64,000 nucleotides of DNA from Oenococcus kitaharae DSM 17330 (GTDB lineage Bacteria > Bacillota > Bacilli > Lactobacillales > Lactobacillaceae). This document shows, one piece after another, positions 9,756-17,848 of the stretch. Made by a program: the position numbers and the translations under genes. The stretch covers positions 62,001 through 126,000 of the forward strand of contig NZ_CM001398.1 of assembly GCF_000241055.1 (NCBI RefSeq). Direction: 5' to 3'. Position 1 is the stretch's first letter. Each line of letters opens with the position of its first letter. The notes under the pieces are model-generated. The model was not told the DNA's origin. It did no database searches and saw only the letters and a list, made by a program, of their open reading frames with translations.

Positions 9756-11498
9756 TCAAAACTCTTCTGCAGCCATGCTATCGACTGGCAGTCCACCAAT
9801 AATGCGAATCGCATTTTTCTTGAGAATATCAACACTTCGCCGCCCAACCGCACGCGTCAGCAAGGCATAAGCATCTGATAAATGATAGCGTTGATTCATC
9901 TCGGAACTATCCGCACCGCTAGCCACGGTCGCCGCTAAGCCTCTGCGAACTAAGTCCAAAGCCAGATCAGCGACTTCACTGCCGAATTGGCCATTGATAG
10001 AAGCTGCAGCAACTTGCAGAATCGCACCTTGCTCAACTAAGTGATTCAATTGCCCAGGATTAGCTAAGACAGCACGATTGGTCTCAGGATGTGCGATAAT
10101 CATGGTCACACCGCGTGTCTTCAATTGAAAAATAACGCTAGCAGCAATCTTTGGAATCTGATCTTCTGGTAACTCGACCAGTAAGAATTTCTTGCTATCA
10201 GCTAACGTCAATAAATTGCCATGATCAAAGGCTGCTAAAAGATTCGCTGTCAATGGCACTACTTGTCCTGGAAGGATGTTAATGGGAATACCAGCTTCTT
10301 TGATCGAATTCCTCAAAGGGGCGATAGCCGCTTGGATGTCATCAGCTGTATTAGCCATCTTATCGGCCGATTGGTAAGGCGTGACGACTAAGGTCTGGAT
10401 ATTATCGGCGACAGCCGCCCTAGCTGCCTGCAAAGAATTGTCAATCGTCACAGGCCCTCTTGTCGGGTCAGGCAGTAAATGTGCATGTATATCAACCATC
10501 GGGAGAACCTTTGCAGTTGTTTCTTCATTAGCTGCAGCGCTAGGGGCAGGCGGTGTCTTGGTTTGTCTGCTAGCAATACGATTGGTCGCCTCAAAACTTG
10601 ACCAGACCTTGGTCGGTTCAACAACCGCTTTTGTGGGCGTTACCTCTGTACTTTTGGCCTGATTCTGTACTGTCTCAGATTTTTTTTCTGGTCTATGATG
10701 GTGGGTATTCTGATGAACTTGTGCATTAGAAGCTCGCTTCATGGCGTCGCTGCTCATGACATTAGTCGTCGTATAACCATAGCCATAACCATATCCGTAA
10801 GCTTTCTCAGCTCTTTCAGGATCTCTGGATACAAGACCTAAGAGGTGTGCACGAGCTAAGGTCAAAATATGCGCTGCTTCCAAAAGACTCTTTTTCTTTG
10901 TCTTGCCTAGTGTAGCAACCAGCACGACTCCATCGGACCGCGGAATCAAAGACTGGGCGTCCGGTACTAGCAATAATGGTGTCGAATCAATGACCACAAG
11001 ATCGAAATTACGACGCATCCAGTCAATAATCTGCACCATCTTATCAGAAGCTAGTAATTCAGAAGGATTTGGCGGCATCGGCCCAGAAGTCATGATAAAG
11101 AGATTGGACTGCTCTGAAGTATTGATAATTTCCGCCGGTTGATCATTCATGGCTAAGACGGTTGTCAGACCGCGATCGTTCGTCAGGCCAAAAGTCTTAT
11201 GTATTGTCGGGCGACGGAAATCTGCATCAACCAAAAGAACTCGTTTACCTGTCTGAGCCCAAGTAACTGCCAGGTTCTGTGCCACCGTAGACTTACCATC
11301 AGACATTTCCGAACTCGTAAATAAAATCGTCTGAAAATGATTAATAGTAGCAGCCGCAAAATCAATATTTGCACGCAAGACGCGGAACTGTTCCGAGACG
11401 ACATCTTGCGGATCATCCAGCGTGATCAGAGGTACACCATAACGAGAAGATCTTAAATCAACTGCTGATGCTTTCTTAGCTTTCCTCTTTGATGGCAT
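9756..11498 (-). CDS. Tyrosine autokinase fused to a PHP-type phosphatase-like domain
   Basis: 580 residues combining two proteins that are normally separate. Residues 1-242 are a BY-kinase (CpsD/Wze): P-loop SEMSDGKST (63-71), Walker A' LLVDADFRRP (88-97), Walker B LVVIDSTP (167-174), and a tyrosine cluster with Tyr at 234, 236, 238, 240 and 242. Residues 243-332 are a Gln/Thr/Pro/Ala-rich linker. Residues 334-570 match the CpsB/YwqE PHP phosphatase (VDIHAHLLP, LLVELPED, IIAHPETNR). Several expected metal or catalytic residues differ: Tyr375 replaces the first His of TPHH, Val413 the Glu of GQE, Gly528 and Asp530 the Asp and His of SDAH. So the C-terminal domain may not be an ordinary phosphatase. 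The start overlaps the wzd stop as TAATG, linking it to its membrane activator. Likely role: phosphorylation control of polysaccharide length and export. Confidence 0.9.
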   Translation of the reverse strand: MPSKRKAKKASAVDLRSSRYGVPLITLDDPQDVVSEQFRVLRANIDFAAATINHFQTILFTSSEMSDGKSTVAQNLAVTWAQTGKRVLLVDADFRRPTIHKTFGLTNDRGLTTVLAMNDQPAEIINTSEQSNLFIMTSGPMPPNPSELLASDKMVQIIDWMRRNFDLVVIDSTPLLLVPDAQSLIPRSDGVVLVATLGKTKKKSLLEAAHILTLARAHLLGLVSRDPERAEKAYGYGYGYGYTTTNVMSSDAMKRASNAQVHQNTHHHRPEKKSETVQNQAKSTEVTPTKAVVEPTKVWSSFEATNRIASRQTKTPPAPSAAANEETTAKVLPMVDIHAHLLPDPTRGPVTIDNSLQAARAAVADNIQTLVVTPYQSADKMANTADDIQAAIAPLRNSIKEAGIPINILPGQVVPLTANLLAAFDHGNLLTLADSKKFLLVELPEDQIPKIAASVIFQLKTRGVTMIIAHPETNRAVLANPGQLNHLVEQGAILQVAAASINGQFGSEVADLALDLVRRGLAATVASGADSSEMNQRYHLSDAYALLTRAVGRRSVDILKKNAIRIIGGLPVDSMAAEEF

Positions 11499-12199
11499 TA
11501 CTTCGCCCTCCCTTTGTGGAACGATGCATAATTCACCGTGCCAAGATTATTTAATTTCAATTGTTCAAGAAAGGACAAATCACGGTAGGTATTGTCAGAC
11601 ATTTCTTTAATTAGCACAAAGAGCACGACGATAAATACGCCCAGCAAAAAACCGGCCAGTGTAAATAGCCGGACATTCGGAGAAACCGGCGTATCTTGGC
11701 GAAGTCCCCTTGAGACGATAGAGACATTAGAAATAGATTTGCCCATCACCTGAACAGCTTTAGTCTTGAAGACATCGGCCGTCATATTGGCAATATCGCG
11801 TGATTCAACTGGGTCATTGGAACGAGCGCTGATAGAAAAAATCTGTGAATTTTGGACACTGGAGACTGTCACCATTGATGCCAGGCTACTGGAACTAATA
11901 TCTGGATAACGACCACGCAGATTGCGAGCGACCTGATCCAGAATGACCGGACGCGTCGCTAAGTCTCTATATGTATAAATAATTTGAATATCAGCCTGCT
12001 GGTTGCCTAAAGCAGCATTAGGATCAGTATTGTTACTGCGATTAACTAGTAAAGCCGCCGTGGACTGGTATTTAGGATGAATAAGGAACCTGCTGCCGGC
12101 ATAGGCAACTGCAGCCAGCACCAGAGCCGAAATGATTAGCAGAAAAAAATTCTTCTTGAACAGCTCCCATAGCCGCTGGTAAGAAATCGTCGTATCCAT
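11498..12199 (-). CDS. wzd: Chain-length determinant / kinase activator (Wzz family)
   Basis: 233 residues. TM1 lies at about residues 18-37 (FFLLIISALVLAAVAYAG) and TM2 near the C-terminus (LFTLAGFLLGVFIVVLFVLI), with an extracellular domain between, as in Wzd/CpsC. PVSPNVR just before TM2 is the proline-rich segment of Wzz proteins. In Gram-positives this protein is the membrane partner that activates the tyrosine kinase encoded next. ATG at 12199 is preceded by AGGAG; the frame upstream is probably untranslated leader. First gene of the operon. Confidence 0.9.
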   Translation of the reverse strand: MDTTISYQRLWELFKKNFFLLIISALVLAAVAYAGSRFLIHPKYQSTAALLVNRSNNTDPNAALGNQQADIQIIYTYRDLATRPVILDQVARNLRGRYPDISSSSLASMVTVSSVQNSQIFSISARSNDPVESRDIANMTADVFKTKAVQVMGKSISNVSIVSRGLRQDTPVSPNVRLFTLAGFLLGVFIVVLFVLIKEMSDNTYRDLSFLEQLKLNNLGTVNYASFHKGRAK

Positions 12200-12307
12200 T
12201 AACTCTCCTAAAACTTCAAAAACAAAATGTATCACCTTAATACTAGCACCATACAAAAATGACAAAAACTAAATATTCATTTAATTTCAAAAAAACTGTC
12301 TTTAGCG

Positions 12308-12336
12308 ATAATGTTCGTTTTTTCTCTTTTTGTCAA
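12308..12336 (-). promoter_or_regulatory. Sigma-A-type promoter of the exopolysaccharide operon
   Basis: On the minus strand a perfect -35 TTGACA (12331-12336) is followed after exactly 17 bp by -10 CATTAT (12308-12313). It points at wzd and leaves a leader of roughly 100 nt. The rest of the 12200-12524 interval is AT-rich and carries no gene. Confidence 0.75.
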
Positions 12337-12510
12337 GTTTTAAAAAGGCCGAAAATCTATCAGTGACTATTTAGCAGCAGATTGCTCACACTTTCTCGCA
12401 AACGAATTAAACAAGGCTAAAAAGTTTGTTTTTCGTCTTAATCCGACTGATTTTCTCATAATCTGCAGCCTAATTCGGAAATCAACTGAAGATACATTAT
12501 AGAAATAATA

Positions 12511-12516
12511 TATAAT
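12511..12516 (+). promoter_or_regulatory. TATAAT -10 box very close to an AraC-type gene
   Basis: A consensus TATAAT lies only 8 bp before the ATG at 12525 and no convincing -35 is placed 16-18 bp upstream. If used, the ATG mRNA would be almost leaderless; alternatively translation starts at the internal ATG 12588, which has GAGG six bases upstream. Confidence 0.4.
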
Positions 12517-12524
12517 CAAAGTTA

Positions 12525-13646
12525 ATGAATGGAAATAAATTAGATTGGCTGGCTGCTGCTGCCGGAGTAGATATATTGAGGTACAGCATGCATAAAATTT
12601 TTCCTGTGTCAGTCGGAAACAAGCACTTTAATCGCGATCTGATGCTTGAAGCATCGGAAAAAGCAGAGGCCGGTTTATATACGATTGTTCAATATAAAGA
12701 TATTTATGTGATGCTGATTCCAATTTCAGATCAGGAAGGCCTTCTGCTTGAACCAAAATTAGACCCAATCGACGATTTGCATAATGTTTTCGCAAATATT
12801 GACTTTGTTAATCATTCAATTAATACAGCTAAGCTTACGTATTATCTGTATACTGGCAAACCAGCTCCGGATTGGGATATCACATTGCTCCAGCTGCACG
12901 GCGCTATTAAAGCGGTCCGCACGGTCAGGCCTATGAACGAATTGGTTGCCTTCCACGTGTATACGGTCAAAATGATTGAAGCTCTGACAATTTTGGACGA
13001 AAAAAAATTCAAAGAGAGTCTCAGGGATATGCAGGGCTGTCATGTGTTTGGCCAAGCTCTCACGACGACGAACGTAATTCGCGGCCAAAAAGATATTCTG
13101 ATTGATTTAATTAGCAAGTTGACAGATAACTTAAGCAATATGGGCTTTCCTGCTGGTCAAGCTATTCAAATGCAGACACAATCTGTCCAAAAAATTGAGT
13201 ATCAGACAAACATTTTGAATTTCGATGCTTGGTTGAGGGAGATCCCTTGGATTTATTTCAGTGAATTTCGCAGGTACCAAAAGTCTCTTTTTCAAGATAA
13301 AGCCGAACGCATTAAAGATTATTTGGCCAACCATCTGCAAGATAATTCCCGTCTGAAAGACATCGCAAAAGCATTGAATATGTCTGAACAGACGCTCAAT
13401 ACGGTCTTCAAGAAAAAATTTCAAGTCACAATCAAGCAATTTTACATTCAGTTGAAAATCGAAGCAGCCAAACGTTTTTTGCTGACAACACGTATCAAGA
13501 TCAAAGATATTGCCGATTATCTCGCCTTTATTGATGAGAGTTACTTCGTGATGACCTTCAGCAAAATCGTTGGCTGTACACCGGCGAAATATCGCCAGAC
13601 TGGCAGACATCTTGATCAGAAAAAAAGCATCAAGTCCAAGATGTGA
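12525..13646 (+). CDS. AraC family transcriptional regulator
   Basis: 373 residues. The C-terminal about 100 residues form the double HTH of AraC/XylS proteins: IKDYLANHLQDNSRLKDIAKALNMSEQTLNTVFKKKF for the first unit, then IKIKDIADYLAFIDESYFVMTFSKIVGCTPAKYR for the second, ending in the family's G-x-T-P-x-x-Y-R. The N-terminal 250 residues match no domain I recognise and probably bind a ligand. There is no Shine-Dalgarno at the ATG used here; ATG 12588 is an alternative with GAGG upstream. It is divergent from the polysaccharide operon and immediately upstream of an ABC exporter operon, so it could control either. Target unknown. Confidence 0.85.
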   Translation: MNGNKLDWLAAAAGVDILRYSMHKIFPVSVGNKHFNRDLMLEASEKAEAGLYTIVQYKDIYVMLIPISDQEGLLLEPKLDPIDDLHNVFANIDFVNHSINTAKLTYYLYTGKPAPDWDITLLQLHGAIKAVRTVRPMNELVAFHVYTVKMIEALTILDEKKFKESLRDMQGCHVFGQALTTTNVIRGQKDILIDLISKLTDNLSNMGFPAGQAIQMQTQSVQKIEYQTNILNFDAWLREIPWIYFSEFRRYQKSLFQDKAERIKDYLANHLQDNSRLKDIAKALNMSEQTLNTVFKKKFQVTIKQFYIQLKIEAAKRFLLTTRIKIKDIADYLAFIDESYFVMTFSKIVGCTPAKYRQTGRHLDQKKSIKSKM

Positions 13647-13708
13647 GCCTTAGTTTGTCTAGGCATAAAAATGCAACTCTTGGCCATCCCCGGCCGTTTT
13701 TCTTTATA

Positions 13709-14821
13709 ATGACTTTAATGCAGGTGCTGGGAGCTTTAATTAGATTTACTTTCATGCGGTTAAAAAAATCGCATTTTTTTGCTGTGCTGGCTGCTTTGAT
13801 TGTTGTTGCCAGTTTCGCCTTCAGCTTGTCGTCCCTTCTCGGACAATCCGGCAGCCGCATTAGCGAGAATGCCAGCGAATACGGAGCCGCGCAAAACGCG
13901 CTTGTCGTCTACGATGGTTACGCCAAAATCCCGACAGCCATTCAGGCCAGCTACAAAAATCTGCAAAGCCAGCTGAATCAGGTGGCCGGTGTTTTGGCCG
14001 ATGATCAGATGGAAAATGGCAGCTCTTTTAGCCAATTGGATCTCTCGCTGCGCCAGACACAGCTTAAGCAGTTTGCCTACCGCCACCACATTCCAGTCAA
14101 AGATTCGCTTTCTTATCCGCAAGTCCAAGCACGGATGGCACAGGACCGCTACTACTTGTCGCGCGGCCGCAATGAAAATTCCCATATCCGCACACTGGCT
14201 GATGTCTTAAGCAGCTGGACAGGCCTGCTATTAACTGTCTTCAGTCTTTTCTGCGCGATTATCGCAGTCGCCGTGAGTGCCATCAGTGATACACAAAAAT
14301 CGACTTTCAAGGGTCTGCCCATCAAAAACCGTCATTATGCCGCTGCCAATTTCCTCACAACGGCTGCCATCACCCTCAGTTCTTTGGTCATCAGCAGCTT
14401 ATTGGTCGGCCTATTCGCCTTGTTATTAGGCGCCCGCCCAACCATTTCCAAAATTGTCTTTTTATCTTTTGGCCGCTTCCAAGCTGTCAATTTCTGGCTG
14501 TTATTCGTCATGATTCTGGTCACCAGCCTAGTTTTGTCGCTGCTTTTCTCCTTACTAGGACGCATTATCGAACAGTTCACAACGGTCAATTATTTTTTTG
14601 GCATCGGCTTGGGCCTGCTTTTCTCCCTGCCAGCTAATATCTTCGGCCTATTATCACTGCTTAACCCCCAGCAAATCCTCAGCGGAGACGCGGCCTTTGT
14701 CACAGGCCTGCACATGAATCTGCTGCCGATTTATTACCTGATTCTGCTAGTGCTGATTATCGCCAGCTATCTGGCAATGACCCTGCTGGCCGATCACAAA
14801 AAAGGGGGCCTGCTGTCATGA
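13709..14821 (+). CDS. ABC transporter permease
   Basis: About 370 residues. One membrane segment lies near the N-terminus (FFAVLAALIVVASFAFSL), then an extracytoplasmic domain of about 130 residues, then five or six further helices. This is the layout of lantibiotic/peptide-type or Nat-type ABC-2 exporters with a large loop after TM1. It forms a half-transporter with the next gene, which overlaps it by 4 bp (ATGA). The frame could start as far up as 13643; ATG 13709 is chosen because the stretch before it does not look like protein, but no good ribosome site marks it. Substrate unknown. Confidence 0.7.
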   Translation: MTLMQVLGALIRFTFMRLKKSHFFAVLAALIVVASFAFSLSSLLGQSGSRISENASEYGAAQNALVVYDGYAKIPTAIQASYKNLQSQLNQVAGVLADDQMENGSSFSQLDLSLRQTQLKQFAYRHHIPVKDSLSYPQVQARMAQDRYYLSRGRNENSHIRTLADVLSSWTGLLLTVFSLFCAIIAVAVSAISDTQKSTFKGLPIKNRHYAAANFLTTAAITLSSLVISSLLVGLFALLLGARPTISKIVFLSFGRFQAVNFWLLFVMILVTSLVLSLLFSLLGRIIEQFTTVNYFFGIGLGLLFSLPANIFGLLSLLNPQQILSGDAAFVTGLHMNLLPIYYLILLVLIIASYLAMTLLADHKKGGLLS

Positions 14822-16026
14822 GAGCGAATTTTGTCTTTGAATTAAAACGCATTCTCAAACGCAAAAAGAATCGTTTCGCGATTGGCCTTTTTCTGATTTT
14901 GGCCCTCATTTTTGCGGGATTTTTCAGCCAGACAACTTTTCAAGGCGAGCGTGTCAATCAAGAACTGCTGACGCAGAATAATATTTATCAAATCCGCACT
15001 TTGCGCCATGTCCGCGCACACAATATCCCTAACCCGCCAGTCCTGGCTTTCTATCCCCAATCAATCCGCCTCAATACCCGCCGGGTTGCTGACCTTCAAA
15101 AACATAATTGGCAGCAATATGCCCGCGACAGCGCCGCTTATTTCCCAGCTTTTATCCGCTGGTATCAGCAAGGCGCCGCCCAAAATATGAGCTACCCGAC
15201 CAACTATGGCGATACGAATACTTACCCGATGGGTTTTGTCGATTCAGCCAGCTATTACTATCGTTATGCAGCTAGCTATTATCGTGCCGCTGCCAATGCC
15301 AAGACTGTCAATCGTGCTGTCTTAGAAGAAGCTTCATCAGCCGGCAGTACATTAAATTTCCTGAAATCCGATGCCATGCCGGTCTTTTTCCTGCTTTTAA
15401 TCGTGATTGTCTGCGATCAATTAGTCTCCGATAGAAAACACCGCTCGATTTTCCTCGGCCAGCCAGTTTCTTTATACCGGCGGACATGGTCTAAGACAGC
15501 GGCAGCCATATCAAGTTGGCTGATTCTGTCAGTCATCGCCATCGCACTGGTCGCTGTGATAAACGGCCTGCGTTTCGGCTTTTCCGACTGGCTGATTAAC
15601 CATCCCTTGGCGCATAACGGCCGTTTTTACCCCTACTTCACACAAATTCAGCCCGCAATAGAGCTGCTGGAGGCAATTGCTTTACTGGCGATTTTAGGAA
15701 TCTTGATCAGCCGGCTAGCCATCTTGCTGAATCTCATTTTGAAAAACGAATTCCTGACCGCCCTGATCCTAGCCATCCTAGTCTTTTTCGAGCGCGCCTA
15801 CTGGTATCCCTACTGCGGCATTGGCGGCGATTACTCAATCTATCCCTTCCCCTACTTTCAGGTTGGCCGGCTAGTCACGGGCACGCAGAGCTCTATGTAC
15901 GCACAAAACGGTCTCACATTTGCTAAAGGCATGCTGGTGACCGCTGCCTATGTGATCGTGCTGGAAATTCTGATTAAAATTATTTTGCTGGCGACAAAAT
16001 CAGGCTATCTAAGGAGAAAATCATGA
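14818..16026 (+). CDS. ABC transporter permease
   Basis: 402 residues. TM1 (RFAIGLFLILALIFAGFF) follows a basic start. A Tyr- and Asn-rich outer domain (residues about 45-180) precedes a second membrane block from residue 190, VFFLLLIVIVCDQLVSDRKHRSI, whose D-R-K-H cytoplasmic turn is typical of ABC-2 permeases near the coupling region. It overlaps both neighbours by ATGA and pairs with the first permease and the ATPase. Export of a peptide, drug or lipid is possible; nothing nearby names the substrate. Confidence 0.85.
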   Translation: MRANFVFELKRILKRKKNRFAIGLFLILALIFAGFFSQTTFQGERVNQELLTQNNIYQIRTLRHVRAHNIPNPPVLAFYPQSIRLNTRRVADLQKHNWQQYARDSAAYFPAFIRWYQQGAAQNMSYPTNYGDTNTYPMGFVDSASYYYRYAASYYRAAANAKTVNRAVLEEASSAGSTLNFLKSDAMPVFFLLLIVIVCDQLVSDRKHRSIFLGQPVSLYRRTWSKTAAAISSWLILSVIAIALVAVINGLRFGFSDWLINHPLAHNGRFYPYFTQIQPAIELLEAIALLAILGILISRLAILLNLILKNEFLTALILAILVFFERAYWYPYCGIGGDYSIYPFPYFQVGRLVTGTQSSMYAQNGLTFAKGMLVTAAYVIVLEILIKIILLATKSGYLRRKS

Positions 16027-16925
16027 TTAAAATCAGCCAATTAGATAAAAGTTTTAAAAATAAAGGCAGCCGGCAAGAAGTCTTAAAACAAATCGACCTG
16101 GATTTTCAACCCGGCCAGATTATCGGCCTGGTCGCACCCAATGGAACTGGTAAATCAACTTTGATTAATCTAATCATGGGCTATCTGCGGCCGACTGCCG
16201 GAACGATTGAGATTGATGGTGCCCGTTACAAAAATGAAGGCCAACGTGTAAAAATCCATCACAAAATTGTCACTTTGCCCGACCAGTTCGACTTGGAACC
16301 AGCCCTTTCCGGCCTCGATCATTTAAAACTTTACACCGGTGCTTACGGCCATGATAAAGACCGTGTGACAAAAATCATCGATCAGCTGAACATGTCCGGC
16401 TACGTGAAGAAAGCCGTTTCCAGTTATTCACTAGGCATGCGCCAACGACTGGTGTTTGCCATGGTCCTGGCTGCCGATGCCGATTATTTGATGCTGGATG
16501 AAGTCATGAACGGCCTGGATTTAAATAACGTCGAGCTGTTGTCGGATATCCTGCGGGCTCTGCGTGATTCCGGGAAAACCCTGATTATTGCTTCCCATAT
16601 CCTAGCCAATCTGCAGTCAATTGCCGATCGGATTATCTTTTTGCATCACGGCAAAGTCGTCTTGGATTCTATCCAGCAGCAAGACGAGCAATTATTCGTC
16701 AAAGCTGACCTGACTGATACAGAATTGGCCAAACTGCCTGACGTCTTGAGTCACCATGCCATTAATTCTGTCGGTTACCGCCGGCTTTTCCCAGTCAGCA
16801 CGCAGGGCTATGATTATGTGATCCGAGAAATTAAAAAAATCTCGCCAGCCGAAATCAGTTTCGGGACGAGAAATCTGGAAGATTATTATTGGAAATTCTT
16901 TGGTCAAGAGCAGTCGGCTGTTTGA
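16023..16925 (+). CDS. ABC transporter ATP-binding protein
   Basis: 300 residues. Walker A is APNGTGKST (Ala in place of the usual first Gly), Q-loop around VTLPDQ, ABC signature YSLGMRQRL, Walker B YLMLDEVMNGLD and the switch His in IIASHIL. The last 80 residues form the extra C-terminal domain seen in drug/peptide exporters. Translationally coupled to the second permease. Its TGA at 16923-16925 directly abuts the stop codon of the convergent hydrolase gene, leaving no spacer for a terminator. Confidence 0.93.
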   Translation: MIKISQLDKSFKNKGSRQEVLKQIDLDFQPGQIIGLVAPNGTGKSTLINLIMGYLRPTAGTIEIDGARYKNEGQRVKIHHKIVTLPDQFDLEPALSGLDHLKLYTGAYGHDKDRVTKIIDQLNMSGYVKKAVSSYSLGMRQRLVFAMVLAADADYLMLDEVMNGLDLNNVELLSDILRALRDSGKTLIIASHILANLQSIADRIIFLHHGKVVLDSIQQQDEQLFVKADLTDTELAKLPDVLSHHAINSVGYRRLFPVSTQGYDYVIREIKKISPAEISFGTRNLEDYYWKFFGQEQSAV

Positions 16926-17822
16926 TTATTTTTTCAGGATTGAATCTGCAATCCGGCTGGTCAATTGCTGCCCGCTGGCTTGATCAAGATTGTTCTCTGT
17001 CAAAATCGCGACCAGATAGCGCTCTTTATCGGCAAATCCAATTGAATTCACATACCAGCGGTCTTGTGCGTTATTCAGCCAGCCGTTTTTAAAAGCCGGA
17101 TCAGGCATGGTGCCAATGCCAAAACGCTGTCCGGGAACGATGCCTGCCATCACATTCAGGATATATGCCTGGTCAACTGCGGGCATTTTTTTAATATACT
17201 GCAATAGCTTGATCTGATCGGCAGCCGTTGTCGAAGACAGGCCAAAGCCGCTGTAATTAGCAACCGTCCCGGTCATCCCCAGCTTGGCCCAGAAAGCCAT
17301 CAAGGCACGAAAGCCGCCGACCCGATAAAAAAGAGAGGTGGCAGCGTCATTGTCTGAAAACCGGATCATGGCCTGCGCTGTCTTGTCCAGATTGCCGCTT
17401 AAAGGGCCGTCGTCTTCAACAAGCATGGTTAAAATTGCAGCCTTAATCGAACTAGCCTGCCAGAAATTCGACCCGCCATTTTGAAAAGTCAGCTGACGGC
17501 CAGTCTGCGTGTCTAAGACAGAGACATCGACGCGAGTTTGGCCGATTAAAGCATTGATACGGCTTGTAAAGTCGGCTTGTGTCAGCATCGGGTCATTTGC
17601 AGCCGCGGCAGTGGCAGCGGCTAGGCGTTTTGCTGCCTGTTTTCTAGCAGTTACGCGGGCATAAGCACGCTGAGCCCAGGATTGAGACAGGATAAAACGG
17701 CGCGCTGGGCGAGTGCGGCGTGTCTTGCCAAGAATTTGAGAATTGTTTGCGACATAAATAAAAGCCCCCGCTAAGAGGACTGCAGAACAAATCACAAGCC
17801 ACTTCTTTTTCATGGCAATCAT
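16926..17822 (-). CDS. Secreted class A beta-lactamase-like serine hydrolase
   Basis: About 298 residues. An N-terminal signal anchor (KKKWLVICSAVLLAGAFIYVA) is followed by a basic region, then the serine hydrolase core: S-x-x-K in ASSIKAAI, S-D-N in RFSDNDAA, and K-N-G in FKNGWL. These are the three motifs of penicillin-recognising enzymes of the class A family. In lactic acid bacteria such proteins are usually cell-wall-acting or of unknown role rather than resistance factors; I see no clear omega-loop Glu. ATG 17822 is chosen because AAAAGG lies 6 bp upstream. It follows the DegV gene by 26 bp, so may be co-transcribed with it. Confidence 0.85.
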   Translation of the reverse strand: MIAMKKKWLVICSAVLLAGAFIYVANNSQILGKTRRTRPARRFILSQSWAQRAYARVTARKQAAKRLAAATAAAANDPMLTQADFTSRINALIGQTRVDVSVLDTQTGRQLTFQNGGSNFWQASSIKAAILTMLVEDDGPLSGNLDKTAQAMIRFSDNDAATSLFYRVGGFRALMAFWAKLGMTGTVANYSGFGLSSTTAADQIKLLQYIKKMPAVDQAYILNVMAGIVPGQRFGIGTMPDPAFKNGWLNNAQDRWYVNSIGFADKERYLVAILTENNLDQASGQQLTSRIADSILKK

Positions 17823-17848
17823 CATACGCCTTTTCAATAAAATCCTGA

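Noticed and set aside
13131-13610. 159-codon minus-strand frame inside the AraC gene
   Set aside because: Opposite-strand shadow of a clear HTH protein; no ribosome site and Cys/Phe-rich, unlike real proteins here.
16926-17822. Antibiotic-resistance beta-lactamase
   Set aside because: S-x-x-K, S-D-N and K-N-G are present, but family members in lactic acid bacteria are usually wall-related and no clear omega-loop Glu is seen, so resistance is not claimed.
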